Of a stretch of DNA of 64,000 nucleotides, positions 48,656-61,566 are shown piece after piece (positions within the stretch are counted from its first letter, which is position 1; each line of letters opens with the position of its first letter). This DNA comes from Entrophospora sp. SA101 (lineage: Eukaryota; Glomeromycota; Glomeromycetes; Entrophosporales; Entrophosporaceae): NCBI GenBank assembly GCA_958430865.1, contig CAUDNR010004467.1, positions 66,369 to 130,368 of the forward strand. Direction: 5' to 3'. A program made the translations under genes and the position numbers. Under the pieces are notes generated by a model, which had not been told where the DNA came from, made no database searches, and worked only from the letters and a program-made list of their open reading frames with translations.

Positions 48656-50450
48656 TCATATTAACAAAATATAGTCATTGTTTATATTAAATTTCATATC
48701 ATTTGACAAAATATCTCCAATTTCATTCATTTGCGTTGGTCGACACACAAATATTTTATTACTAATACTAAGTTTATTTAATAAATCTTTAATATATTTA
48801 TTTAACCCTTCCTCCACAATTTGATCTTCTTCTATTTGATCTTGTAATTCATTATTATTGTAATTGGAGTTGAGTATATTTAATTCTGTGGGTAGTTTAT
48901 TAGTTACTCTATTTGATAAGGAACTTGATTGTTTAGAGAAATTTGATGGAAACGTTGCTAGTAAAGGCGATTGTAATTGATTGTTGAGAATCTCAAGAAT
49001 AATATTATCGAATGAATTTCCCTCGCTTCCCTCTCCTTCTTCTCCTTCTCCTCTTTCGATTCATTATTTATAATTATATCTTTAAACCAATTTTTTAAAT
49101 TTTTTTTTCAATTTTGCCACTGATCTTATCTGCTGTGATTTCTCTTCTTTTCCACTACAATCAGAAAGCTTATTAAATATATGAACAACAGATAATATGT
49201 TATCAATTATGGAATCATCATAAACGCATTTTTCATAAAGCGGTCCCATATAGTATTCTTTTAAATTTAGTATTTGGCCATCAAAAGATTTATTAGCATA
49301 TAATAAATGCATTGATAATTTATTTTCATTATCTGCATCATTAAAATTAAAATGGTTTAAATGATATTTTATTAACAAAAAAAAATATAAATTAATTAGT
49401 AATAAAATTTACCAAATCATCAACCCAATATATTTTTATAACTTCTTACCTAAATCATTGGTATAATTCTAGTTACTCCACATATATATAAATTATCCCA
49501 ACATCCATTATTAACGTCAATATAATCATTATCATTATCCTTATTATCAATAATATTTAATAGAAAAGGATTATTAGATATTTCTATTGGTGTAGTTGGA
49601 ATGTTATTATTATTGTGTTGTTGTTGAAGAAATCTTGGTGTTATTGGTGATTTTATTGATGTTGTATCAGTTGATAATGATAATATTCTATTACCAAATT
49701 CAAATGGATCTCTTGCTTGAATTTCAAATCCAATTAATAGGCTGTTTAAATGTTTTGACATCAGACAATTTGGATAAATCTTTACTAGAATACAAAAACT
49801 TTTCATATTTTTTCCATCAATTGGCGTATAACTCCTAATCTGACCTTTAACTTTTGCCTGAATTTCAATATAATGTCCGGGCAAATAATCCAAATCCATA
49901 TCGTAACTTTTCCCATTATTATTACTGGCAAACGTGAATTTGATGATTGAGAATTTGATATTATTATTTATTGTTGATTTGTCAATTAGTTTAAATCTTC
50001 TAAATTTAAATTTATGAAATGTTGGATCTTTAATATTATTAATATTGTCGTCGGGATAATGATCAATGTACTTTGCTATTATCATTTTTGACATTTTCTT
50101 GGTTGCAATGTAACTATAAGAGTGAATCGCTAACAGAGGTTTAATAATATATTTTTTATTAAAATCGTCAACTATTGCTGCAATAACATCAGAATCAAAT
50201 GCTGATTTTTTGTTTGATTTTATTACTGAAGATGAAGAGAAAGAATGGTGCTTGATTGTTTCATCAATAGTATTCTTTCGATAAAAATCTAATATATAAA
50301 ATATATTCAATTTTTGTTTATCTGTAAAGTGAAAATGTAAAAAAAATATATATAAAAAGAACACTGAGTTTTTACCATCTGTAATATCAGTTCCAATTAC
50401 ATTCCCCAATATTTTTACTCCTCCCGGATGACCACTAATCCAGCTTCTTA
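48656..50450 (-). pseudogene. Cytochrome b5/NADH-cytochrome b5 reductase fusion, pseudogene
   Basis: Minus strand. SWISGHPGGVKILGNVIGTD is a cytochrome b5 heme-binding motif (HPGG) at about 50375-50445. After an intron (50289-50374) follow FYRKNTIDETIKHHSF, the FAD-binding reductase region (LPGHYIEIQAKVKGQIRSYT, the R-x-Y-(S/T) flavin motif; LVKIYPNCLMSKHL) and LYICGVTRIIPMI, the counterpart of the GGTGITPM motif. Next come YHLNHFNF with LSMHLLYANKS, and finally KIFVCRPTQMNEIGDIL (about 48700). Defects: TAG at 49450-49452 just before the GTAAGA donor, where a CAG would be expected; no usable AG acceptor near 49379; a frame change between the segments near 49080 and 49020; and an unresolved frame break before the HPGG exon. 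It would have been a membrane-associated electron-transfer enzyme. Confidence 0.75.
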
Positions 50451-50872
50451 TATATATCGATCATAAATTACTAAATGTGTCTGAAATAACAAGTAATAAT
50501 ACAAGCAATATTAAAAATAATAATATCGACCAACGCTTTAAATTCTATTAATTAATTGGTTACACCCAACCCACTTAATTAAAAAACTTACACCTTTTTG
50601 AACTTTATCATTAAATTCATCCAATGTAAATTTTCATACTTTTCATCGTCAAGATTATCAATTATAACCTTTTTTTACTTTGATTACCATCATTTCCATA
50701 TTCACTTTTATTTTCATAGCGAATTTTCAGGATCACCAACCCCACTCTGAATTGTAACCTCTTACACTTGAAATGAGTTCCAGATTCTCACAATATTCCT
50801 CCAGAGTTGTAACATCTTGGTCACAGAGCCATCCTCATCCTAGGGGTAGGATCGTTGCAGGCAACTTTTTGA

Positions 50873-51110
50873 TCAGCATGCCGGCAGCCTTCTCTGGTGT
50901 GGGTGCTGTGAGGGAAGATTAGTGGAAGTGACGGCAACCTTTTCAACCCCATAAATGTTTTTAAATGCTATGATGATTTTTAATAGTAGAAAACTTTTAC
51001 CGGTTCCTGCAGAACCGGTGAAAAATATATTCACGCGTTGATTTACCGCTAGATCATAAACTATCTGTTTGCTCATCTGATGGTTTCACATTTATTGGTT
51101 TTATTTTAAA
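50873..51110 (-). pseudogene. N-terminal part of a PIF1-like helicase, inverted relative to the rest
   Basis: Minus-strand reading gives [20 protein letters not shown] continuing [11 protein letters not shown] (Walker A, GSAGTGKS) and [12 protein letters not shown]. Similarity ends near 50918, exactly where a PIF1-type protein should continue with STGIAA. The continuation is found on the plus strand from 51905. An inversion of about 50918-51904 would place the two parts next to each other in the right order. Confidence 0.8.
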
Positions 51111-51904
51111 AAAATCAACGATTTTTTCCTGACTGTTCACATTGTAAGAAAAAGAAAGTGAATAATGATAGGTATTATTGTTGGTAACTGGAATGACGAC
51201 GAATGGCGATAACTACCACCGCCATCCTTATGATAAACACTTACTCTTTTGCCTCTCCTTTATTTTTTTCTGCTCTTCTTTTTTTGCTGTTTCGTTGAAA
51301 CATCAAAGAATAATTATTGATTTGATCGACATGTACACATTAATTATTTATCCTTATTGGTTTTTTTTTGTTGACACAATTTTTTTTCTTGGGAGGACAG
51401 ACGCGAATCGAATTGTTTTTTTTCCTTGGGAAACAATCTATGTTTCAGTGATGAAACGCAAGTGATGTTGTTTGGTATGGTATGGATTGGCTCTGAAGCA
51501 GATGTATTTTTTTTATTTGTATTGATATGTATGTGGTGTCTTTTATTTTATATACTGTAAATATTTTGCTGGGTAATTATAAGATCCTTATCAACAACGA
51601 ACGATTGGTACTTTTGCTTTTCGTAATCAGTAATATTAATATTAATATAAATATATAATTACATTAAGACGTCAAGGCAGCACACCGTTGAATATAAAAC
51701 ATTTCGATATGCGATGTTTGATTATCAGAAATTTACAGATGTTGAAGCATGCACGCTATCTTGAACACTTTACAGTCATTCTCACACGTTCCTCGTATAC
51801 ACAAGGCTAATCTGACTGGCGACCCCTCGATGATATAACGATGCTGTTAAATTCTAGGGGAGGGGCGCAATGCACAGGAATGCATCAAGACTGCATCAAT
51901 CATC
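51111..51904. other. Spacer within the inverted segment
   Basis: No supported gene. A plus-strand open stretch at 51178-51465 is hydrophobic, low-complexity sequence. It would have been the 5' flank of the helicase relic before the inversion. Confidence 0.4.
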
Positions 51905-53566
51905 AAGATCATTGCTACAACAGGCATAGCAGAAGTCAACATCACCAGCACAACTTTACACTCTTTTGCAGGCATAGGACTAGATACCGAATCAACAAAA
52001 GAGCTTATTGAAAAAATCAAAAAAATCAAAAACCCATTATTTACAATGGCAATCTATTAAAGCATTGGTTATTGATGAAGGTATAATTGATTTTTTTTAG
52101 AAAGTAGTAATCATCATTATTTGATTATTTATTAATTTTTAATTACTTTATAATTTATATATAGTCACAATGCTTGATGGGGACTTGTTTGATAAACTGG
52201 AAGCAATTACAAAAGCTATTTGTGATAATGATAAACCATTTGATGGAATATTAGTAAGTTATAATGATAGCATATGTTATGATATTTAATGATTTTTGGA
52301 GGTGTTTTTTTCAATGCTTACACAAATATATATTTGTATATTTTATTTATTAGTTAATAGTCATGGGTGATTTTTTCAACTACCACCAGTTTCTAAAGAT
52401 CATAATCTTAAATTTTGTTTTGAATCAAACTCATGGACTAAATGTATAAAACACATGATACAATTATCAACAGTTTTTAGACAAAAGGAGTCTGGTAAAA
52501 GAATATATAATTATTATTATTAATAATTCATCTTTTTGATAAATTGATCTAATTGTTAATTCTAATTCTATAGATTTTATTGGTATGTTAAATGAGATTA
52601 GATTGGTCATTGTGACCAAAAAAATTGGAAATCATGAATAAATTAAAGCTTCCACCACAATATCCTAATGATGGAATTCAGGTTACAGAATTGTAAGTTG
52701 ATCAATATTCATGATATATATAATATACTTCTATAATAATATTTGTTTGTTTGTTTGTTTTTTAAATTACAAGATACTCAAGGATTGATAAAGTTACTTG
52801 CATTTTTAAGTAAAATTCAAAATAAATCATATATATATCATGCTAAAGACTATGAACCAAAAGAAAATGGTAAATTAAGACACTTATTAAAGATTGCTTG
52901 GCATAAGATAAATTGGAATTAAAATGTGATGCACAAGTAATGCTTATTAAAAACATCAATAAAGATTTAGTTAATGGGAGTAGAAGTATTATTGTTGATT
53001 TTTATTCAAATTCTACTAAAAAAGTTATTATGATGGTGAAGATGAGATTGTGGAGTTTGGCCAGAAAGATGAAATGTTGCCAATAGTTAGATTTGTTGAA
53101 AATAAAAAATTGTTTGTTTGTGAAGCTGAGTGGAAACTAGAAACTGTTGATAATGTTGTATCAGCAAATAGACAACAAGTAGGTATTTTTGTACTTATAT
53201 GTATGTGTATAGTTTTTTTTATAATATATATATGTATGTATTTATTATATATTTAATGTAATATTAGATTCCTCTTATACTTGCTTGGGCAATTAGCATT
53301 CATTAAAAGCCAGGGCCAAATACTGGAAAGAGTCAAAATTGATTTGAAAGAGGTTTTTGAAAAAGGTATTTATATACATATTCATAACAATGATAATATA
53401 ACTATTATAATAAATTAATAAATTATTATGTTTTTTTTTGTAAATATGGCAAGCATATGTTGCTTTGTCTCAAGCTAAATCTTTACAGGTTTTAAACTTC
53501 ACAAGAGAAAAGATAATGGCTGATGAAAAAATAAAGAGATTTTATGAGTCATTAACAGATCAATGA
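51905..53566 (+). pseudogene. PIF1-like DNA helicase relic, middle and C-terminal parts
   Basis: Readable segments in order are TTLHSFAGIGLDTES, WQSIKALVIDE (Walker B, followed by an intron), VTMLDGDLFDKLEAITKAI, LPPVSKDHNLKFCFESNSW, IQLSTVFRQKE, FIGMLNEIR, DAQVMLIKNINKDLVNGS, IPLILAWAISIH with KSQGQILERVKIDL, and AYVALSQAKSLQVLNFTREK; the stop is at 53564-53566. These are the conserved PIF1 blocks. Breaks include a lost base in the GDFFQLPP block (about 52372), a TAA between ISIH and KSQGQ (53317-53319) and other frame changes. PIF1-like copies are abundant in this fungal lineage and in Helitrons; I see no Rep domain here. Confidence 0.85.
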
Positions 53567-55144
53567 ATTGGATTTTAAATGCTTATTTATTTAAAACTTC
53601 ATATTATTATTTTTATTGATATTGAATTTTTTTTTGAGTAATTAACTATTTTTTTAATGTATACATTGGATAATTAATATAATTGTATTTATTCTTTGCA
53701 CAAGAACAAAAGATTATGATTTTACATACATAATCTGCATACCCTATATTATTAATATTGTGAGGTTGAAATCTGCTTCTAATGGTGAATCTTGGTATTT
53801 TATTTTAATTATTATTTTACTTAAATTTATACAAATGTGATTGAATGCTACTTGATATTTTAATCTCAATTGCATTTGCTTTTCTTGTTGATTTTTTTAA
53901 TAGCTCTTTGTCTATTAATCCTTGAGAAGGAATTTTATTCCTCCTTCTGGTAATGTTTTCTTTATTATCTGCCTGAGCCAGCATATCTATAATATATTTG
54001 TACTATCTGCCTTGGTATGTTGGGCTTTGCTTAGCCTCAGTTCATTAGGCTTTATTCCTTTGTATATTTGGCATAGTTTTGACTGGCCCCTGCCTAGCTA
54101 GGATTTCATTATCCTTGTTGTTGTGTCCATTGTTTAATATATTTACTAACCTTCCAAGTTTGGAAATTCATGCTAGAATCCAATTTTATATTAGCTAGCT
54201 CTTCATTCTCCTTAGTAACATCATTCACCATCTTCAGGAATGTTCTCTAAAATATGGTGGTTTTGGTATGGATTTGCTTTCACTTTCAGAATCACTTGAT
54301 AGGTCAAATTAACATTAGAATGTTGTAAATGCATTATTACACATACAAAGAAACAACATTCTTTTCAGATGGGGAAATAGTAAATTTTATGACTGTACAC
54401 CAATATAGGAATGGGCCTTCCATCATTTACCTTGATGGTGGTAATAAAGAGATGAAAATATGGGAAAGGAAATTCTTTTTTTAGCCTTGTCACACAGCTT
54501 TTACCTCAAGCTCTTGGTTGATGGATTTATAAATTTCAGTGTCAAAAGATTCTCCTCTTCAATAATCTGTCATTTTTTTAAATTAACTTTTTTATTTAAA
54601 AACTTCAATTGTTTTTTGACAAAATAAATCTTTCAAAAAAAATCAATTTTTCAAATAATCTCATCTAAAATTTTGACACATGATAATACACATCATTGTT
54701 TTGATGTCAGTCAAAAAAAAATTGCTAGGGGATTGACAAACCTAGGCTATGAAATGTTTTTTTTTGTCCATGTGTGTATATGTGATAAAATAATAAATGA
54801 TTGATAGAGTTATAAATATTTATTAATCTTATTTAATTTTATTTGAAGAAAAAACATTATACAATCTTTTGATGATGATGATGGCATTTAAATATTAATG
54901 GTATTGTCAGCCAACTAATGAATTTAATGGTTTAGCCAGTCAAAGAACTTTTAAACAGCTTAGCCAGCTGATAAATATATTATTTCTTTATTTTTTATCA
55001 ACCAATTCATTTCATTACCATTCATTTGCTCCAATGCCCATGGTAAATTAATAATAAAGAAAATAATGGTAATAGTGAACCATTAGATAATGATCCGTTG
55101 AATAAAACAACAACAACAATATTTATCGGCTGACATTACTAAAT
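53567..55144. other. Non-coding stretch with one dispersed remnant
   Basis: Only the minus-strand remnant at 54113-54253 can be supported. The rest is AT-rich with frequent homopolymers. Confidence 0.45.
54113..54253 (-). pseudogene. Coding remnant related to 6872-7150
   Basis: Reads NDVTKENEELANIKLDSS and FQTWKVSKYIKQWTQQQ on the minus strand. It matches the remnant in both inverted-repeat arms in order and wording, with substitutions. Family unknown. Confidence 0.4.
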
Positions 55145-56410
55145 TTAATTTCCTGAAATTTCTTTTGTTTTAGCCTTCAATACATCATCAATCTCTTTAA
55201 CAGATTTATCTACAAATAACTGAAGCTAATAATATAAATTTTTTTTTTACAAATTAATAAATATCCAAAAAAAATTTATCCAAAAATAAAATATATATTA
55301 AAAAATACCGATTTTTCCAATAATTTAATTTGATCACTTGAAATATTTTTTTTAGAATCCTTCTTTAAATCTTTCATTCCATCTTGTCTAATAAGTCGAA
55401 GTTTTATTTTGGAATTCTCGGCAATTTTTGATGCAACTTTTGTTATGTCTTCACGATATTCTGTTGTTATTCTTGTTAAAAATAAAGTAAAATTAATTAT
55501 TATTTTTTCTTATTTAATAATACAATATTCTTCTTACTTTGGTATGGGGACTTTGATAGAATTGTTTGTTTCAATTATTGGATTTAAATTAAGATTTGCA
55601 TTTCTTATAGCTTTATCAACTTCATTTAAGATCTGATGATGTGTGTAATCATTTGAATTGATTAAATTATTGAAAATTAATAAAAAAAAACAATAATTGA
55701 TAATTAAAATATATTCCATTCTTTGAATCATCAATATTCATGTTATGTTTATATTAATATTATATATTTCATACTTCTTCATTATGAACATTCACTAATA
55801 ATGTTTTAGGATCTTTTATTATAATTTGTGCAACATCCTTTAAAACTGTGTTTCTGCCTTCATAAGGAATAGTTATAGAATCAAGAATTGCTATGTTTTT
55901 TAAAAATAACAGTAATCAGAGAAAAGAAGAAAGTGAAAAAAAAAAATCTCAATCAATCACTACCCATTAACTAATCATAATCATAATGAATGTTAAATTT
56001 AACATACCAGGATTTGCGGTTCCGATTCTTAACCTACTAAATTCAACTTTTAATCTTTCAATCAAAGATTTAGTTTTTTTTTGAATTGTTTCCATATCAA
56101 AACTAATAATCATTTTTTCATCATCTATTCCTCCTCCTTTTTCATCATCCATGTCATCATCATCAACATCATGCTTTTTTACTTTTGAAGCTTTCTTACC
56201 ACCACCGCCATCTTTTTTTTGGGTTGTTTTCTTTTTTGAAGCAAATGTTCTTTTTTGATCGCAATAATAACCACTACAACTTTTATCACTATTATTTTTC
56301 TTCAATGGAATTATTGATGATGTCGTTGCTGTTGTTGCTATTGCTGTTGCTGTTTTTGATGTTGATGTTGATGTTGATGTTGATGTTATAAAATTACAAT
56401 AATGATGATA

Positions 56411-56450
<40 letters not shown>

Positions 56451-56560
56451 GATTTTAAATTTAATGAAACATTATTAGCATATTTTATTTTTGATTTATT
56501 AATAATAATGAAACGATAATTGTTAATAGCATTTAATAAAAATTTTTTTATATTTGACAT
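55145..56560 (-). CDS. RRF1: Mitochondrial ribosome recycling factor
   Basis: Exons on the minus strand are 56008-56560, 55775-55890, 55538-55632, 55309-55471 and 55145-55225; 335 aa. RRF splits the post-termination mitochondrial ribosome together with EF-G. The RRF domain begins near residue 155 with SLIERLKVEFSRLRIGTANP (RTG-x-ANP motif). It continues AILDSITIPYEG, LNPIIETNNSIKVPIP, RLIRQDGMKDLKKDSK and ends DKSVKEIDDVLKAKTKEIS, the complete domain order. The N-terminus is basic and amphipathic (MSNIKKFLLNAINNYRF), fitting a mitochondrial targeting peptide. It is followed by a 12-His run, a Ser/Thr/Ala repeat and a Lys/Asp-rich linker that are not part of the conserved domain. All introns are GT-AG and the model closes exactly. 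Confidence 0.92.
56404..56450 (-). repeat. ATG/CAT trinucleotide tract encoding polyhistidine
   Basis: A run of ATGATG on the plus strand is read as CAT/CAC codons on the minus strand, giving 12 consecutive His plus further His/Tyr in the RRF leader region. A neighbouring GATGTT repeat (56357-56390) encodes alternating Ser/Thr. Confidence 0.85.
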
Positions 56561-56883
56561 CTTTTTTCTTTGGGGTGAAAAAAAATTTAGAGATGATCAT
56601 CTTTTTGTCCTTATATAAAATAGTGCTTTCACAATTCAACCATTTGAATATGTTGCAAACGAAACTGCCAAAAAATATTTTAACTAAAGTTTATATCTGT
56701 CTTCCCATCTGGAACGAACTTGAAGTTGTAACAACGGGTAATAAATATTATTATTATGTCCCACCTTTTTTTTTGATGATTTTAAAAATTTTTAACATTT
56801 ATTTTTATTTTAATATAAAAAAAAAATTTGTTCTTTAACATTAACTGTTTAGTTGAAGGAAAAAATATTTTTCTTAAATATAA
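56561..56883. other. Intergenic spacer between RRF and WS/DGAT genes
   Basis: Both genes are on the minus strand, so this contains the RRF promoter and the WS/DGAT 3' end. No further feature is seen. Confidence 0.5.
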
Positions 56884-58703
56884 TCACAAAAAAAGGTAAC
56901 AAATTATAAATCCTAATAATAAAAGTCCAATCCAATTTCTACTCTGATTTTGTTTTTGATTTTTTAAATTTAATTCTTTATCTTTTAAATTTAAACTTTT
57001 ATTTTCAAGTTCTGATTTAGCATCTTGTAACATTTTCTTCCATTCGATTGTAATCAATTCAGAAATACGTTCAGATACCTTTGGGTATTTTTCCACCTTA
57101 TGAGTCATTATTGATACTGAAACCTTACTATCATACGATATTACTCCAATAGCTAAACCTCCCGGTGAAGCTTGTGGTGGCATTCCAATAAATCTTTTAA
57201 CTTGCTGTCCGGCAAATGTAATTGGTTTAATTGGACCCTTGACGAATATAATATTAATAGTCTAGTAAATATAATATCAAATAATTAATGTTAATAATTA
57301 ATTAATATGAATACTTACAGGTACGTTTGTTACAACAGCGTGGTAACACTTGGTAAGATTGTGTAATAATGTTCTATTAAGTAATCCTGCCGGTATAACA
57401 TATTCAAAAGCTAAGTACATTAATATTGGATACCAATTTCGTTTTATTCTGCTTGTTTCTAAATTCACTTTTTCCATAAGAGATTTAGTTGAGAGATTAT
57501 CACTTAAAGGTGAAAATGCAATATTTCCTGTAATATTAGAAAGCAATTAATTTTTTTATTATATAAAAATATAAAGGTATAATTATAATTTTTTACCACT
57601 TGCGACGTTATTGCATTCAAAATCTGTTGAAGTACGCATTGAAATTGGCATAAAATATACGAATTCAGATTCAAGTGGTTCTTGCTGCTTTAATTCTATT
57701 AAATAACTTCTAACCGCGCGTGTAACTATTGCAACCTATTATTGATAAAATCTATCAATTATTATTTATATTTTAGCGTGTATAATAATTGTTAAGATGA
57801 AAAAGTTGCCATTACCATAACATCATTAAATGAAACCCCATAGGCTTTACGAGCAATAGAAATTTCACTGAAGGGAATTTCATTTGACCACCATAGAGTT
57901 GTTGGATGGTTTTCATCACATTCTAAATTAAAGTTTTTTTTCTTGCTATAACTGTTTAACATTCTTATTTGCGCATAGGTCATTTCATAAATCCCAATTA
58001 CAAATGACCAAATAAATAAAATAACTTTTAAAAGAATCAAATAACTGCTAAATAAAAAATCTGGTAATTTATTTGCAATTAAATTAATCTTTGTGAATCC
58101 AGGAATTATTGTTGACACTTGTTCTTGCACATTTTTTTCAGATTTTTTAATACGCTCTTTAAAATATTGTATTGTTTCCTCCAATTGTTTTTGTCCATCC
58201 GATGTCAATGTCATGATTGCGTGCATCGCACCTTGCCCATCAGCGATAAGATGATGTGATATCAATATTAAAGCTGATCGTTGTTTTTTCGTCGTTTTGT
58301 CATTTTCGTTTTCTTCTCCTTTATTTTCAAAATTTAATCCATTAATAATATAAGCTCTCCAAAGTGGTCTACTATTATCTAGTCTTACTGAAACACATTT
58401 CGTCGCGCATTCGTAAAATTCGGTTGGTGTTCCAGTTGGTAATGTATGTACTTCAATATTTTCTGATACATCGAAGTTTGGAACGTATTTCCATCGAAGA
58501 TAAATGGAATTTTCATTTTCCAATATACAAGAATACCTAGGAAATTTTTTAATCAAATTTTGAAATTCGTGTTTTACTAATCCTTCATTCAACTTATCGT
58601 CGAACGTCCATACCAATGAAATATTAAATGGAGTGATATTGTTTTCAAGAATATAACAAAGATTATCAATACCACCTAATTTTTTTCCGTTGATTTCTTC
58701 CAT
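56884..58703 (-). CDS. WS/DGAT-type O-acyltransferase (wax ester synthase/diacylglycerol acyltransferase)
   Basis: Exons are 57816-58703, 57597-57735, 57319-57527 and 56884-57261; 537 aa. The family transfers acyl groups from acyl-CoA to diacylglycerol or long-chain alcohols. The catalytic HHxxxDG motif is ISHHLIADGQGAM (His150, His151, Asp155, Gly156). Other family blocks are VRLDNSRPLWRAYIINGL, the GVSFNDVM helix before the first intron, FMPISMR, NVPTINIIFVKGPIKP and PGGLAIGVISYDSKVSV (C-terminal DUF1298-type region). A hydrophobic stretch lies near residues 220-245. A C-terminal anchor (NWIGLLLLGFIICYLF), after a charged coiled-coil-like linker, suggests a tail-anchored ER or lipid-droplet enzyme. 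Acceptor specificity (wax, DAG or sterol) cannot be told from sequence. Confidence 0.88.
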
Positions 58704-61566
58704 TTTTTTTTTTTTTTTTTTTTTTTTGAAAAAAAATTTAATTTTAGGATGATTAGGTAATATTAATGTTCTTCATTCGTATTGTACACAAAATGAATGT
58801 TTACTCCCATTTATATTCGTGTTTATTATACAAATATGTTTTTGTATTTCTATATTTGAATAAACAAATTTATATTTTCCTTATATTGTATAATTGGCAA
58901 TTGTCAATAAGACATATATATATATAGTAATTATTATATTTAATTTTATGAATGGTTTTTTTTGCAATGTCTTTTAAGTATCCTTTTTGATCAACCATAA
59001 ATGCTTCTGAATAAATCAATTATGACATCCTTCCACGACTAGAAGCTTGTCCTGGAGCAAAGATTTGATAGTCTAGATAGATTGATATTCTAGGGAGTGT
59101 TAAGCCAAAGGCATTTTGCGTATGGAATCGAGTTCTGCTTGCGTGAACTCTATTAAGCATAAAATTCATTTTTCGTTTGTTTAAAAATAATTGCATCAAC
59201 AAGGATACTCGAACTTGGTTGTTTTCTACATCAACATCTGGGTGATTATTGTATTACAAATATCTTATTCTATTTGTGAAAATACATGTTTATTTTTGAT
59301 TAATAATAATGACATAAACGTGGTCACTTCAACGAGAAAAATATTAATAATAAACTATAATCTTATCGGTTTCAATGATCGACACACTAAATAAATTGGG
59401 TAAAAAAGATCTGGTAAAGTTTTTTTGGATAATAAAGTTTTATTCGTAATACAAATTCTTAATTACACGAATTGTCTCGTGCGATCCACATGTTAAATTT
59501 TTAAAAAGGATATTTTTAAAAATAATCTGCATTGTAAAAGAAATGGAGTCTGTTCCAAATTTAGACAACCACGTGAGCATACTATCTTTGTTCGAATTTC
59601 TTTGTATTCGAAAGGCTCGTTATTTTTTTGATTTTCAATTATCGGCTAAGCCTCGCGATTACTAAATTTTGCTACGTAATTGAACTGAATTGAATTGATG
59701 ATAGGATAAAAAAACGTATCAACAATTCACTCTCGATTCCAGCTTATATGAACCGTCGTTCTTTTCTGTTAGTATTTGTTTAACAATCTTTGTTTTTATG
59801 ATAAAATTTATTTAAAAAATCTTCCCAAACTAATTGGTATAAACGATTTGAAAACTTACAAAATTCTCGATCTTTTTTTTTTTAAAAAAGCAATATTTCT
59901 ATCCGTGATAAAATTTTCTTAATTCCCTTCGTCATCGTCAACGATCATCTATTTAAGAAATTATCTTGAAGTCGAAATCAAAAAAAAACGTCAACGTACT
60001 AAAAGAAAGTATAACGAAAAGATTAAACGAAAATGAGTTTATCGAAAATATCGAAAATACAGTTGATGATGATCTGGGTAACGTTGAATCAGCAATAAAT
60101 GATGCAGCAACAATGGAAAATTTTATTAGGACATGCAAAAAAAAAATTTTTTGGGTAATTTTGTTTTTATTAAATAAATTTAATTTTTTCATACATCGTT
60201 CATGTTTTGTCTTAATCGTATATCTTAAATGTTTACATTCGTTATATTAAAGTTATTTTGGTTATATCGAGAGATATGGTCAAGAGAAGAGTTAGGAAGA
60301 GAGTTATTCTTCAACCAAGTTGAAAACCAACTCTTTAAATACATTTTCGAGTAGTATAATTTAATTTATTAGACTATTTCAAATGGTTGCTTCCAACTTC
60401 TTAAATTCGAACCATTTGTTAACGAAACAACTGTTAGTGAAGTGATTGTTGACAAAATGAATCAAACCAACATTTATTTTTACGTTACCAAATTCGTGTC
60501 TGTTCTTATTCCTCCATTCAAACAAATAATTGTTCACAACACAACGAACGCTATTTGGAATGTAATTGTTTTATATGTGTCAATTCTTAGTAAACGTTCT
60601 GGTCTTGGGGCAGTTCTTGTTTTATAATAAATTGATCAGCATTTCTCTCATTCATAGTAGTAAATTCGAATTTACATAGTAAAATTTTATAATCGAATGT
60701 CTTCACATCCTTGTTTGATATCTTTGCTGTGTATCAACCACCACCAAATTTGAGATATAACTTCTTTATCATATGTATCTACTTATGAAAAATTTTAAAG
60801 CAGGTTGTTAATAAAACCGAAATAACCTGACCCTCAAAGTCAAATTTTGCTTTTATATTCATATACATAAAATTTTGTTTGGTGTGTCCAATTGCAAAGT
60901 ATAAGTAGAAATAGATGTCCAAATATTACATTATTATGAATATTTACAGATTTTTGATCATTTAGGTATGTCTTTTATAATAAATCATTTATTTTAAAAG
61001 TAAATATGATAAATAAATAGATATTAAAAATTTTCTTTTCTGTAAATAATGATTAGAACAATAAACAACAACAATAATGATTAAATTTATCCCTGACTTT
61101 ATTATTTATTTATCATAGTGATGTTATTAAATATAAGTTAAAATATATGTCAAAATAAAAAAAAATTATATAAACTATTGAATAATTGATAAAGCATTCA
61201 TTAGAATATTTTGTTCATAGATCTTGTCCTTAATGCTTGTACAAACTATGGAATAATTGATAAAACGTTCGTTAGAATATTTTGTCCTTAGATCTTGTCC
61301 TTAACACTTGTACAAAGTATTGAATATCCATGTTGATCTAAAAAATTTTATTAGTGGGTTACATTCGACCCTCCTGTATTTATTATTAGCATTTTGAAGT
61401 TGACCGATAATTATATGCAATTTTATAATAGATTTCTACACATGATCGGCGAAACACGAATTAATAATAAAAATTATTAATCGCAAAATAAAAAAAATAA
61501 AAAATGTTGTTTATAAAAATCCAACAGAAAAATTAAGTCAATTATTTGAAATAAATGATAATTTCT
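58704..61566. other. 2.9-kb gene-poor region
   Basis: A 26-T run next to the WS/DGAT start codon opens the region and may be part of its 5' leader. A plus-strand open segment at about 59966-60170 (KRLNENEFIENIENTVDDDL) lacks an ATG and has no recognised domain. It may be a stray exon, but I cannot join it to anything. A 70-bp tandem duplication lies at 61172-61312. Confidence 0.45.
61172..61312. repeat. 70-bp tandem duplication
   Basis: Units 61172-61241 and 61242-61312 share AAACTAT(T/G)GAATAATTGAT and TTAGAATATTTTGT, then TAGATCTTGTCCTTAA. They differ at roughly ten positions, so the duplication is not recent. Confidence 0.8.

Noticed and set aside
51178..51465. 95-codon hydrophobic open frame
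   Set aside because: T-rich low-complexity sequence in the spacer of the inverted helicase relic; no family similarity.
60442..60627. 61-codon plus-strand open frame
   Set aside because: Short, no domain, no splice context and no similar copy in the window.
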